Shown here piece by piece: positions 1-7,888 of a stretch of 64,000 nt of DNA. The translations under genes were made by a program, and so were the position numbers. The notes under the pieces are model-generated. The model was not told the origin of the DNA, did not search any database, and saw only the letters and a list, made by a program, of their open reading frames with translations. Position 1 is the first letter of the stretch; each line of letters begins with the position of its first letter. The stretch is from Aliishimia sp965656085 (lineage in GTDB: Bacteria > Pseudomonadota > Alphaproteobacteria > Rhodobacterales > Rhodobacteraceae): positions 1 to 64,000 of the forward strand of contig CBFHJA010000024.1 in NCBI GenBank assembly GCA_965656085.1, in the 5' to 3' direction.

Positions 1-891
1 GCTCCGGCGGCTGCGAAAGCGGCCGCGCCCGCGCCCGCCGCGCCCGATCCCGCCGCGATCCGCCGCGCCTTTGAGTCCGGCACCTACCCCTACAAGACCC
101 GTTTGGGGCGCCGCGCCTACGAGGCCCGCAAGGCCGCGCTTCAGGCCGAGCTTTTGAAGGTGCAGCTTTGGGCACAGGAAACCGGCGAGAAATTCGTGCT
201 GCTCTTCGAGGGGCGCGATGCCGCCGGTAAGGGCGGGACGATCAAGCGTTTCACCGAGCACCTCAACCCCCGGGCCGCGCGTGTCGTGGCGCTCAACAAG
301 CCCACCGATGTCGAGCGCGGGCAATGGTATTTCCAGCGCTATATCGAGCATCTGCCAACCGCCGGCGAGATGGTGCTCTATGACCGCTCTTGGTACAACC
401 GCGCCGGGGTCGAGCGGGTGATGGGGTTCTGCGAGCCGTTTGAATATCTCGAATTCATGCGGCAAACGCCCGAGCTTGAACGGATGCTCGTGCGCTCGGG
501 GATCCGGCTCTACAAGTATTGGTTCTCGGTCACGCAGCGCGAGCAACTCAAGCGCTTCCAGTCCCGTGAGGTCGATCCGCTCAAGCAATGGAAGCTCTCG
601 CCCATCGACAAGGCCTCGCTGGACAAATGGAGCGACTATACCGAGGCCAAGGAGGCGATGTTCTTCTATACCGACACCGCCGATGCGCCATGGACCGTGG
701 TGAAATCCACCGACAAAAAGCGCGCGCGGCTCGGCTGCATCACCCATTTCCTCGCCTCGCTGGACTATCCGGGCAAGGATGAGGAGTTGGTCGGTCAGCC
801 CGACCCGCTGATCGTGGGCCAAGCGCATCACGTCATTCACCGCTCCGATCACATTCTGGGCAAGGCGCTGCACCCCGACTCGCGCAAGTAG
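1..891 (+). CDS. ppk2: Polyphosphate kinase 2 (PPK2), 5' end outside window
   Basis: PPK2 moves phosphate between polyphosphate and nucleoside phosphates in the cytoplasm. The reading frame is open from the first base, so the N-terminus lies outside the window. The visible start is an Ala/Pro-rich linker followed by the family opening TYPYKTRLGRRAYE. Walker A is FEGRDAAGKGGT, followed by EHLNPR, the lid-region motif DRSWYNRAGVE and the C-terminal DKKRARL. These match the one-domain PPK2 class almost without gaps. An internal TTG at 103 is in frame but cuts off conserved residues, so it is not the start. A hairpin with a T-rich tail follows the stop. Whether the enzyme favours ADP, GDP or AMP cannot be decided from sequence alone. 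Confidence 0.93.
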   Translation, partial: APAAAKAAAPAPAAPDPAAIRRAFESGTYPYKTRLGRRAYEARKAALQAELLKVQLWAQETGEKFVLLFEGRDAAGKGGTIKRFTEHLNPRAARVVALNKPTDVERGQWYFQRYIEHLPTAGEMVLYDRSWYNRAGVERVMGFCEPFEYLEFMRQTPELERMLVRSGIRLYKYWFSVTQREQLKRFQSREVDPLKQWKLSPIDKASLDKWSDYTEAKEAMFFYTDTADAPWTVVKSTDKKRARLGCITHFLASLDYPGKDEELVGQPDPLIVGQAHHVIHRSDHILGKALHPDSRK

Positions 892-936
892 GCGGCACCC
901 GCTCCGGCCTCTGCGCCGGGCGCGTTCTGACATCGA

Positions 937-969
937 GGCCCCGGGTCCAGCCCGGGGTCTGTTTTGTTT
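937..969 (+). terminator. Rho-independent terminator after ppk2, built on a CCCCGGG hairpin
   Basis: The stem is CCCCGGG / CCCGGGG with a short TCCAG loop, followed by TCTGTTTTGTTT. The same hairpin sequence recurs at 39692-39718 after tspO, so it is also a member of a short dispersed palindrome family. Confidence 0.6.
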
Positions 970-1074
970 GGCGTCGCCGGTCCGCCGCGCGGGTCGGTCT
1001 CAGACGCCGCTTCCAACATATGATCGCGATTGAGGCAGTCGCGCGGCCCGGCGCGGCGCGCGCCTGTGCACCGA

Positions 1075-1103
1075 TTGACAGGGTCGGGCCGCTGGCGCAC
1101 CAT
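1075..1103 (+). promoter_or_regulatory. Possible promoter of the molybdenum hydroxylase operon
   Basis: A perfect TTGACA at 1075-1080 is followed after 17 bases by CACCAT at 1098-1103, about 30 bases before the ATG. The -35 box is good and the -10 box is poor, so this is only a candidate. Confidence 0.3.
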
Positions 1104-1131
1104 CCCGGCAATCAGGGAGCGAGCACACCTC

Positions 1132-1980
1132 ATGAGCTACGAGCGTCCAGACAAGCTGGAGGAAGCCCTTGCCGTTCTGGCGCGCGGGCCCGCGCGGATC
1201 GCGGCGGGCTGCACCGATCTGTTCGCGGCGACCGAGGACAAGGCGCTGCGCGGCGATGTGCTGGACCTCACCGGCGTTGCGGAATTGCGCGGGATCACGG
1301 CGCGGCAGGGCGGCGGGCTGCGGATTGGCGGGACGACCACATGGGCCGATATCGCGCGCGCGGGTCTGCCGCCCGCGCTCCACAGCCTGCAAGAGGCCGC
1401 CCGGCAAGTCGGCGCGCATCAGGTGCAGAACCGGGGTACGCTCGCGGGCAATCTGTGCAACGCCTCGCCCGCCGCCGACGGGGTGCCGCCGCTCCTGACG
1501 CTGGACGCGGAGGTCGAGCTTGTCTCGGCGGACGGTGTGCGGGTGTTGGCTTTGCCGGAGTTCATTCTGGGACCACGCAAGACCGCGCTTGCCCCGGGGG
1601 AGATCGTCTCGGCAGTGCTGCTGCCCGAAGCGGCGCTGAGCGGGGCCAGCACCTTCGAGAAGCTCGGGGCGCGGGCCTATCTGGTGATCTCGATTGCCAT
1701 GCTGGCCCTGCGGCTCCGGATCGAGGCCGGGGTGATCGCGGAGATTGCCTGCGCGGTTGGGGCCTGCGGGCCGGTGGCGTCGCGCCTCTCCGGGGTCGAG
1801 GCGGGGCTGACAGGCCAGCCCGCTATGGCGCTCGCACAGATTGCCGATGCCGAGATCACGGCGGGTCTCGCGCCGATCACAGATATGCGGGCCGATGCCG
1901 AATACCGGTTGCAGGCCGTCGGCCCGCTCCTGCGCCGGGCCGGGGCGCGGCTGCTGGCCGCCGAGGAGGCCGCCGCATGA
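1132..1980 (+). CDS. Molybdenum hydroxylase FAD-binding (medium) subunit, CoxM/XdhB type
   Basis: This is the FAD subunit that takes electrons from the iron-sulfur clusters of a xanthine dehydrogenase/CO dehydrogenase family enzyme. It has 282 residues, the usual size. FAD-contact segments are AAGCTDLF near residues 25-31 and GTLAGNLCNASPAAD at about 101-115. The ATG at 1132 follows AGGGAG; longer in-frame versions add low-complexity residues without similarity. The stop overlaps the ATG of the next gene (ATGA), so the two are translationally coupled. The medium subunit is a separate chain while the other two modules are fused in the next gene, which is an uncommon split. The substrate is not known; the neighbouring reductase suggests a hydroxylated N-heterocycle. 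Confidence 0.88.
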   Translation: MSYERPDKLEEALAVLARGPARIAAGCTDLFAATEDKALRGDVLDLTGVAELRGITARQGGGLRIGGTTTWADIARAGLPPALHSLQEAARQVGAHQVQNRGTLAGNLCNASPAADGVPPLLTLDAEVELVSADGVRVLALPEFILGPRKTALAPGEIVSAVLLPEAALSGASTFEKLGARAYLVISIAMLALRLRIEAGVIAEIACAVGACGPVASRLSGVEAGLTGQPAMALAQIADAEITAGLAPITDMRADAEYRLQAVGPLLRRAGARLLAAEEAAA

Positions 1981-4718
1981 CTGTCCCGCCGCTCACCGTG
2001 AAGATTGCCGGGCAGACCCGGGTTGTGGAAAGCGCGCCGGGACGCCGCCTGTCGGAGGTGTTGCGTGAGGAGTTCGGGCTGCGCTCGGTCAAGGTCGGCT
2101 GCGATGCGGGCGATTGCGGGGCCTGCACGGTGCTGGTGGATGGCGCGCAGGTCTGCGCATGTCTGACCCCGGTGGCGCAGGTCACGGGTGCGGTGGTCGA
2201 GACGCTGGAGACCACCGAGGCGGCTCTCTCGCAGCGCTTGCAGGACAGTTTTCTCGCCCATGGCGCGGCGCAATGCGGGATTTGCACGCCGGGGCTGATG
2301 ATGGCCGCGACGGAGCTTTTGCGCAGCGATCCGCAGCCCGCGCGCGCCGCCGTGGAGGACGCGCTCGGGGGCGTTCTGTGCCGCTGCACGGGCTATGCCA
2401 AGATCATTGACGCGGTGATGGCGGCGGGCGCGCAGGTCGCCTTGCCGGAGATGCCAGCGGCGGGCCGGGCGGTGGGCGCGGGGCCTGCGCGGCTCGACGG
2501 GCGGCGCAAGGTGGATGGCAGCGAGCGGTTTGGGGCCGACAGCCCGGCCTCCGAAGCGCTGCTGGTGCGTGCGGTCCGTAGCCCGCATTTCGCCGCGCGC
2601 TTTGCCTTCGGCGATCTGGATGCGTGGCGCGCGGCGCATCCCGGTCTGACCCTGCTGACCGCCGAGGATGTGCCGGGCGAGAACCGTTATGGCGTGATCC
2701 CGCCTCTGGCCGACCAGCCCGCGCTGGCGGCGGACGAGGTGCGCTATCTGGGCGAGGCGGTGGCGCTGGTTGTGGGACCCGCGCCGCAGATCGAAGCGCT
2801 GGACCTGTCCGATTTTCCGGTGACGTGGGAGCCCTTGCCGCATGTGCTCACCGAGGCCGAGGCCGCCGCGCCGGATGCGCCGCAACTGCACGCGCATCGC
2901 GCCGGCAACACGCTGATTGACGGGCGTGTGGTGTCGGGCGATCCGGAGACCGCGCTGGACGCGTCGGCGCATCGCGCCTCCGGGCGGTTCGAGACCTCTT
3001 ACGTGGAGCACGCCTATATCGAGCCCGAGGCCGGGCGCGCATGGCTTGAAACGGGGCCGAAGGGCGATACGCTCTGCGTTTCGGCCTGCACGCAAGCGCC
3101 GATCATGGACCGCGACGATACCGCCAAAGTGCTGGGCCTGCCGCCCGAACGCGTGCGGATCATCCCAACGGCGGCGGGCGGCGGGTTCGGGGCCAAGCTC
3201 GATCTGTCGGTGCAGCCGCTCATCGGCCTTGCCACGCTCGTCACTGGCCAGCCCTGCCGGATGGTGTGGAGCCGCAACGAATCGATGCGCGCAAGCACCA
3301 AGCGCCATCCCGGCACGATGGAGGCGGAGATTGGCTGCGACGCGGACGGGCGGATCACCGCGATGCACTTTCACGGCGATTTCAATACCGGGGCCTATGC
3401 CTCTTGGGGGCCAACCGTGGCGGCGCGCGTGCCGGTCCATGCCTGCGGGCCGTACCGGACGCCACACTATCAGGCGACCGCACGTGCCCTGCACAGCCAC
3501 GGGCCAAGCTCGGGCGCGTTCCGGGGCTTCGGGGTGCCGCAGGCGGCGATCACGCAGGAAGTGCTCTATGACAAGCTCGCGGAGGCGGCGGGTCTGGACC
3601 GGCTCGCCTTCCGGCGGCTGAACGCCTTGCAGGACGGGGATGCGACGCCGTGCGGGCAGGTCTTGCAGGGCGTGGGCATCGCCGAATGTCTGGACGCGCT
3701 GGCGCCCCATTGGGAGCGCGCCTGCGCGGAGGCTGACGCGTTCAACGCACACAACGACACGGTGAAGCGGGGCGTCGGGGTTGCGTCCTGCTGGTATGGC
3801 TGCGGCAACACATCGCTGCCGAACCCCTCGACGATCCGCTTCGGGATCACGCCCATGGGCGCGCTGCGCCTGCACCAAGGCGCGACCGATATCGGACAAG
3901 GGGCCGACACAGTGATCTCGCAGATCGCCGCCGATGCGCTGGGGGTGGCGCTCGCGGAGATCGAGATCGTCGGACCCGACACCGCGCTCACGCCCGATTG
4001 TGGCAAGACCTCCGCCTCGCGCCAGACCTATGTGACCGGCAAGGCCGCCGAGGCCGCCGGGCGGGCGCTCAGAGCCGAGATATTGCGGCTGACGAACCTT
4101 GCCGAGGCCGATACGATCACGCTTGACGGCGCGGTGCTGACTGTCACCCATGGGGCCGAGCGGCGCGACATTGATCTGTCGAAACTGGCGGCCAACGGGC
4201 ATGGCTACGCGCTGATGGCCGAGGAAACCTATGACCCGCCCACCTCTGCGCTCGACGATAACGGGCAAGGGGTGCCCTATGCAGTCTATGGCTACGGGGC
4301 GCAGATCGCCGAGGTGGAGGTCGATCTGGAGCTTGGCACGACGAAGGTGCTCCACATGACCGCCGCGCATGATCTGGGCCGGGTGATCAATCCGCTGCTC
4401 GCCACGGGCCAAATCGAGGGCGGGATCGCGCAGGGGCTGGGGCTGGCGCTGATGGAGGAGTTCCTGCCCGGGCGCACCGAGAACCTGCATGACTATCTCA
4501 TTCCGACCATTGGAGATGTGCCCCCCGTAACCTCGATCCTGATCGAAAAGCCCGACCCCGAGGGGCCGATGGGCGCGAAGGGGCTGGGCGAGCATGTGCT
4601 CATCCCGACCGCGCCCGCGATCCTGAACGCGATCCGCCATGCGTCTGGCGCGGAGGTGACGAAGGTGCCCGCCCTGCCGCATCGGGTTTTGGCGGCGATC
4701 AAGGCGGCGCGGGCATGA
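1977..4718 (+). CDS. Fused [2Fe-2S] plus molybdopterin subunit of a xanthine dehydrogenase-family hydroxylase
   Basis: The protein has 913 residues. Residues 1-75 form a plant-ferredoxin-type 2Fe-2S domain (C42, C47, C50 and a Cys at 60 or 62). Residues 95-150 form the second 2Fe-2S domain (C100, C103, C135, C137). The molybdopterin-cytosine-dinucleotide-binding domain fills the rest, with AAGGGFGAK, GAFRGFGVPQAA, DIGQGADT and a C-terminal GAKGLGEH carrying the likely base glutamate. The order resembles the single-chain aldehyde oxidoreductase of Desulfovibrio, but here a FAD subunit is encoded just upstream. The enzyme should hydroxylate an aromatic N-heterocycle or aldehyde using water. No XdhC-type maturation factor lies in the window. 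The stop overlaps the next ATG by ATGA. Confidence 0.9.
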   Translation: MTVPPLTVKIAGQTRVVESAPGRRLSEVLREEFGLRSVKVGCDAGDCGACTVLVDGAQVCACLTPVAQVTGAVVETLETTEAALSQRLQDSFLAHGAAQCGICTPGLMMAATELLRSDPQPARAAVEDALGGVLCRCTGYAKIIDAVMAAGAQVALPEMPAAGRAVGAGPARLDGRRKVDGSERFGADSPASEALLVRAVRSPHFAARFAFGDLDAWRAAHPGLTLLTAEDVPGENRYGVIPPLADQPALAADEVRYLGEAVALVVGPAPQIEALDLSDFPVTWEPLPHVLTEAEAAAPDAPQLHAHRAGNTLIDGRVVSGDPETALDASAHRASGRFETSYVEHAYIEPEAGRAWLETGPKGDTLCVSACTQAPIMDRDDTAKVLGLPPERVRIIPTAAGGGFGAKLDLSVQPLIGLATLVTGQPCRMVWSRNESMRASTKRHPGTMEAEIGCDADGRITAMHFHGDFNTGAYASWGPTVAARVPVHACGPYRTPHYQATARALHSHGPSSGAFRGFGVPQAAITQEVLYDKLAEAAGLDRLAFRRLNALQDGDATPCGQVLQGVGIAECLDALAPHWERACAEADAFNAHNDTVKRGVGVASCWYGCGNTSLPNPSTIRFGITPMGALRLHQGATDIGQGADTVISQIAADALGVALAEIEIVGPDTALTPDCGKTSASRQTYVTGKAAEAAGRALRAEILRLTNLAEADTITLDGAVLTVTHGAERRDIDLSKLAANGHGYALMAEETYDPPTSALDDNGQGVPYAVYGYGAQIAEVEVDLELGTTKVLHMTAAHDLGRVINPLLATGQIEGGIAQGLGLALMEEFLPGRTENLHDYLIPTIGDVPPVTSILIEKPDPEGPMGAKGLGEHVLIPTAPAILNAIRHASGAEVTKVPALPHRVLAAIKAARA

Positions 4719-6151
4719 CCAAAGCTTCCGAGAAAATCCGCTGCGATGCCTGCCCGGTGATGTGCTACATCGCGCCGGGCAAGATCGGGGCCTGTGACCG
4801 CTATGCCAACGAGGATGGCCGGATCGTGCGCTGCGATCCCCTGACGATCCTCGACCGCCGGGTGGCCAAGGGCGACGAGGTCAAACCCTTTCTCGCCGCC
4901 GAGTGGGACGGGCGGACGGCGTCGGGCGACGAGGTCGTGGTCTCGGCCATCGGCGCAGGCACCACCTATCCCGACTACAAACCCGCGCCCTTCATCGTCA
5001 GCCGCGATATCGAGGGGGTGGATTTCGTCACTGTCGTCACGGAGGCGATCTTTTCCTATTGCGGCGTGAAGGTGAAGATCGACACCGACCGGCATCTCGG
5101 GGCCGAGGCCGCGACGGTACGGTTTGAGGGCGAGGCGATCGGGCATGTGATGACGTCGGAATATGGCTCGCAGATGCTCTCGCTCGGGGGCGTCGATCAT
5201 CTGACGGGGGGCTCTAAGGCCGAGGGACGCAAGTCCTGCGCGGCGCTTCTGGCTTTGTGCAACAAGGAGGCCGTGGAGCTCAGCATCGACGGCGGCTCGA
5301 CGGTGGTGGTGCAGGCCGGTGAGGCGCCCATCGTGGACGGGGTGCGTGAGCGCCGGATGCGGGTCGGTTGCGGGTCGGCGACGATCGGGATGTTTGCCGC
5401 TCAATGGCAAGGGCTGGTGGATGAGGTCGTGGTGGTGGACGATCACATCACCGGGGTTGTCAGCGAGCATCAGGCCGGGAAGGTGATCGGCTGGCCCGAC
5501 ACCGGCATCCGCATTCAGGGGCACCGCTCGACGCCGGGGCGCTATTTCAAGGTGGCGGAGCCGGGGCTGGGCTGGGGTGGCACCGATCTGGATGACCCGT
5601 TGAAAATCCTCGGAAAATGGCGACCTGAGAAGGGTGCAAAGCCGGGGCTGTCGGTGCTGATGGTCTCCACGACGGGCGAGCATGCGGGCTACTATGTGCT
5701 GAACGGTGATCTGGAGCCGGAGCCGCGCGAGATGCCTCAGGCGCTGCAACCGTCCGTGGACCTGATCGCCGAGAATTGCGAGCCTGCGCTTTGTACGGTG
5801 CTCTTCATGGGGGGCGCGGGCGGCTCGCTGCGTTCTGGCGTGACGCGCAATCCCATTCATCTGACGCGCTCGGTGCAGGCCGAGGCCACGCGGGTGAGCC
5901 TCGGCGGCGCGGAGGCCTATGTCTGGCCCGGCGGCGGGATCACGGTGATGGTCGATGTGCTGGACTTGCCCGATGGCGCGTTTGGCTACGTGCCCACCCC
6001 GGCGCTGGTTGCGCCGCTGGAATTTACCGCGGAGCGGGCCGAGTATGAGCGGCTGGGCGGCCATGCCTCGGTGATCCGCGATCTGGCGGATGTGCTTGAA
6101 AAGGGGGGAGAATATGGCGTGGCCTCCCGCGTGGTCGGGGACAAGACGTGA
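4715..6151 (+). CDS. 6-hydroxynicotinate reductase-like iron-sulfur protein
   Basis: The protein has 478 residues and resembles proteins annotated as 6-hydroxynicotinate reductase, which reduces 6-hydroxynicotinate to 6-oxo-1,4,5,6-tetrahydronicotinate in Eubacterium barkeri. The N-terminus carries a cysteine cluster, C10-x2-C13-x3-C17-x9-C27 followed by C40, fit for an Fe-S centre. Further cysteines lie at 116, 175, 182, 219, 355 and 360. A short SGVT at 374-377, in a Gly-rich segment, faintly recalls the SGAT flavinylation motif used by ApbE enzymes. It overlaps the upstream Mo subunit and the downstream UPF0280 gene, so it belongs to one transcript. Substrate assignment is by family name only; a related oxo-heterocycle is possible. 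Confidence 0.72.
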   Translation: MTKASEKIRCDACPVMCYIAPGKIGACDRYANEDGRIVRCDPLTILDRRVAKGDEVKPFLAAEWDGRTASGDEVVVSAIGAGTTYPDYKPAPFIVSRDIEGVDFVTVVTEAIFSYCGVKVKIDTDRHLGAEAATVRFEGEAIGHVMTSEYGSQMLSLGGVDHLTGGSKAEGRKSCAALLALCNKEAVELSIDGGSTVVVQAGEAPIVDGVRERRMRVGCGSATIGMFAAQWQGLVDEVVVVDDHITGVVSEHQAGKVIGWPDTGIRIQGHRSTPGRYFKVAEPGLGWGGTDLDDPLKILGKWRPEKGAKPGLSVLMVSTTGEHAGYYVLNGDLEPEPREMPQALQPSVDLIAENCEPALCTVLFMGGAGGSLRSGVTRNPIHLTRSVQAEATRVSLGGAEAYVWPGGGITVMVDVLDLPDGAFGYVPTPALVAPLEFTAERAEYERLGGHASVIRDLADVLEKGGEYGVASRVVGDKT

Positions 6152-6972
6152 GTGCGGGCGCGCAGGCGGCGCTGCTGCCGGATGGCAAGCGGTTGCACCT
6201 GCATCACGGGCCGATTGACCTGATTTGCGGCGTCGACGGCGCGGACCGGGAGCGGTGTTTTTCCCAAGCGGCACGGCGGTTTGCGACGGTGCTGGACGAG
6301 TTGGTGCCGGAGCTTCCCGTGCTCCGCGCCCCGGTGCAGAGCGCGGCGGCGGGTCACGGCGCGATTGCGCAGAGGATGCACGCGGCTGTGGCGCCTCATG
6401 CCGGAGCCTTCGTCACCCTGATGGCCGCCGTGGCCGGAGCGGTGGCCGATGAGGTGCTCGGGGCGATGATTGCGGGGCAGGCACCGCGCCGGGCCTATGT
6501 GAACAACGGTGGAGACATTTCTTTTCATCTGTCTGGAAACGAACAGTTTTCCGTGCTCGGACCTGCCGGGCCGATCACGTTTCGCGCGTCTGATCCGCCG
6601 CGCGGTGTCGCGACGTCGGGCTGGCGGGGGCGGTCCTATTCGCTGGGGATTGCCGATGCGGTGACGGTGGTGGCGAAGACGGCGGCAGCGGCGGATGTGG
6701 CCGCGACACTCATCGCCAATGCGGTCGATCTGCCGGGCCATCCGGCGATCACGCGGCGCCCGGCCTCGGAGCTGTCGCCGGACAGTGATCTGGGGGCGCG
6801 GCGGGTGACAACCGAGGTGGGGGCGCTCACGCGGCAAGAGGCGCGACGTGCGTTGGAGGCGGGGCGGCGCAAGGCCGCGCGGATGCAGGGCAAGGGTTTG
6901 ATTTTGCAGGCGGTTTTGGCGCTTCAGGGAGAGTTGGCCGTGGTGGAGGAAAGGGAGGCGCTGGATGCCTGA
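6148..6972 (+). CDS. UPF0280 family protein, ApbE-like fold
   Basis: The protein has 274 residues and starts with GTG in a GTGA overlap with the reductase gene. ApbE-like features are VNNGGDI near residues 119-125, GVATSGWRGRSYS near 152-164, and a following segment DAVTVVAKTAAAADVAAT that matches the end of the ApbE flavin-transferase core. ApbE attaches FMN to Thr/Ser in SGA(T/S) motifs; whether UPF0280 proteins do so is not established. The constant pairing with a reductase suggests a cofactor-loading or chaperone role. That is inference from context. The end overlaps the next ATG by eight bases. Confidence 0.78.
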   Translation: MSAGAQAALLPDGKRLHLHHGPIDLICGVDGADRERCFSQAARRFATVLDELVPELPVLRAPVQSAAAGHGAIAQRMHAAVAPHAGAFVTLMAAVAGAVADEVLGAMIAGQAPRRAYVNNGGDISFHLSGNEQFSVLGPAGPITFRASDPPRGVATSGWRGRSYSLGIADAVTVVAKTAAAADVAATLIANAVDLPGHPAITRRPASELSPDSDLGARRVTTEVGALTRQEARRALEAGRRKAARMQGKGLILQAVLALQGELAVVEEREALDA

Positions 6973-7546
6973 TTTCGTGGTTCGCAAGATGCAGTTGGTG
7001 CTCGAAGAGGTGCGCCATGATGGCGGGCCCGCGCCGGAGACACCGCGCCGGTTGGGGGCGATGCTGGCCTGCGTGAAGAACCCGTTCGCGGGGCGCTATG
7101 AGCCGGATTTGCAGAGCGCGATGGAGGATCTCAAGCCGCTGGGCGCGGAGATGTCAGAGCGGCTGATCGCGGCGCTGGGCGGCAAGGACGCGGTGGATGG
7201 CTATGGCAAGGGGGCCATCGTGGGCAGCGCCGGAGAGCTGGAACATGGCGCGCTGTGGCATGTGCCGGGGGGCTATGCGATGCGCGGATTGCTCAATGAA
7301 TCCAAAGCGATCGTGCCCTCCTGCATGAAGCTCGGCGGGGTCGGCTCGCGGCTCGATCTGCCCTTGGGCCACATCAACGCAGCCTATGTGCGCAGCCATT
7401 TCGACGGTATCGAAGTGGGGCTGCCGGACGGGCCGAAACCCGACGAGATCGTCTTTGCGCTGGCGATGTCCTGCGGAGGGCGGGTGCAGAGCCGCATGGG
7501 CGGTCTGGAGGCGTGGGATGTAAAGGGCGAGGATGGGCTGAGATAG
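6965..7546 (+). CDS. AA_synth / DUF1185 family protein
   Basis: The protein has 193 residues and resembles the amino acid synthesis family (PF06684), whose biochemical role is not established despite the name. Recognisable family segments are KGAIVGSAGELEHGALWH in the middle, LPLGHINAAYVRSH, and the C-terminal SCGGRVQSRMGGL. It is the last gene of the five-gene overlapping operon and lies in the same transcript as the hydroxylase and reductase. This suggests a ring-opening or later step, but nothing in the sequence proves it. The last base of its stop codon is the first base of dispersed repeat copy A. Confidence 0.78.
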   Translation: MPDFVVRKMQLVLEEVRHDGGPAPETPRRLGAMLACVKNPFAGRYEPDLQSAMEDLKPLGAEMSERLIAALGGKDAVDGYGKGAIVGSAGELEHGALWHVPGGYAMRGLLNESKAIVPSCMKLGGVGSRLDLPLGHINAAYVRSHFDGIEVGLPDGPKPDEIVFALAMSCGGRVQSRMGGLEAWDVKGEDGLR

Positions 7547-7740
7547 TTAACGCGGCGAACGTTGCGTGGCTTCAAATTCGCGAAAAACGTGATTTCGGGC
7601 GTTAACGGCATAAAAACAAGGTACATACGGTGTATGGCTCCGCGTATGGCACCTGTACATACACTGTACATACAAATTCCGATTCGTTCCGCGATTTGAA
7701 AAGGTTAAAGCACCGCACGGTGGGCGCGCGTTAACCTTTT
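7546..7740 (+). repeat. Dispersed GTTAAC/GTATGGC repeat, copy A
   Basis: This is one of five copies. It begins GTTAACGCGGCGAAC, contains a second GTTAACG and CATAAAAACAAGG, then the tandem 11-12 bp units, then GATTCGTTCCGCGATTTG, CACCGCACGGTG and a terminal CGTTAACC. In this copy two of the GTATGGC units are changed to GTACATAC. It starts on the stop codon of the gene upstream. Confidence 0.85.
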
Positions 7741-7756
7741 GGGCCGAGTGGCCAAA

Positions 7757-7775
7757 GTGTGCAAATTGCCCACCC
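7757..7775. repeat. GGGCAATTTGCCC-type palindrome
   Basis: The sequence GTGTGCAAATTGCCCACC is one of about ten copies of this short palindrome in the window. It lies between repeat copy A and the terminator-like module. Confidence 0.6.
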
Positions 7776-7810
7776 CACACAGACCTACGCCGATCCACCG
7801 GGCACCCCGC

Positions 7811-7880
7811 CCCTGTTTTCGTTTGGTCAAAAATATCGTGTGGGGGTAGGGGAGTGAAACTCCCCCACGCGCCAAAAGCG
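7811..7880 (-). terminator. Terminator-like repeated module, copy 1
   Basis: On the minus strand a GGGGGAG...CTCCC hairpin at 7840-7868 is followed by ATATTTTTGACCAAACGAAAACAGG (7838 to 7811). It lies just past the stop of the VPLPA-CTERM gene and reads in the same direction, so it is placed to end that transcript. Confidence 0.65.
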
Positions 7881-7888
7881 TGTCCCGA

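Noticed and set aside
1677..4682. A 1001-residue open frame on the minus strand across the molybdenum hydroxylase
   Set aside because: It is the shadow of the plus-strand gene in high-GC DNA. Its translation is Arg/Gly/His-rich without family motifs, and the plus strand carries clear cofactor motifs.
7640..7680. CRISPR array suggested by the short tandem units
   Set aside because: Units are 11-12 bp with no unique spacers of 30 bp or more and there are no cas genes.
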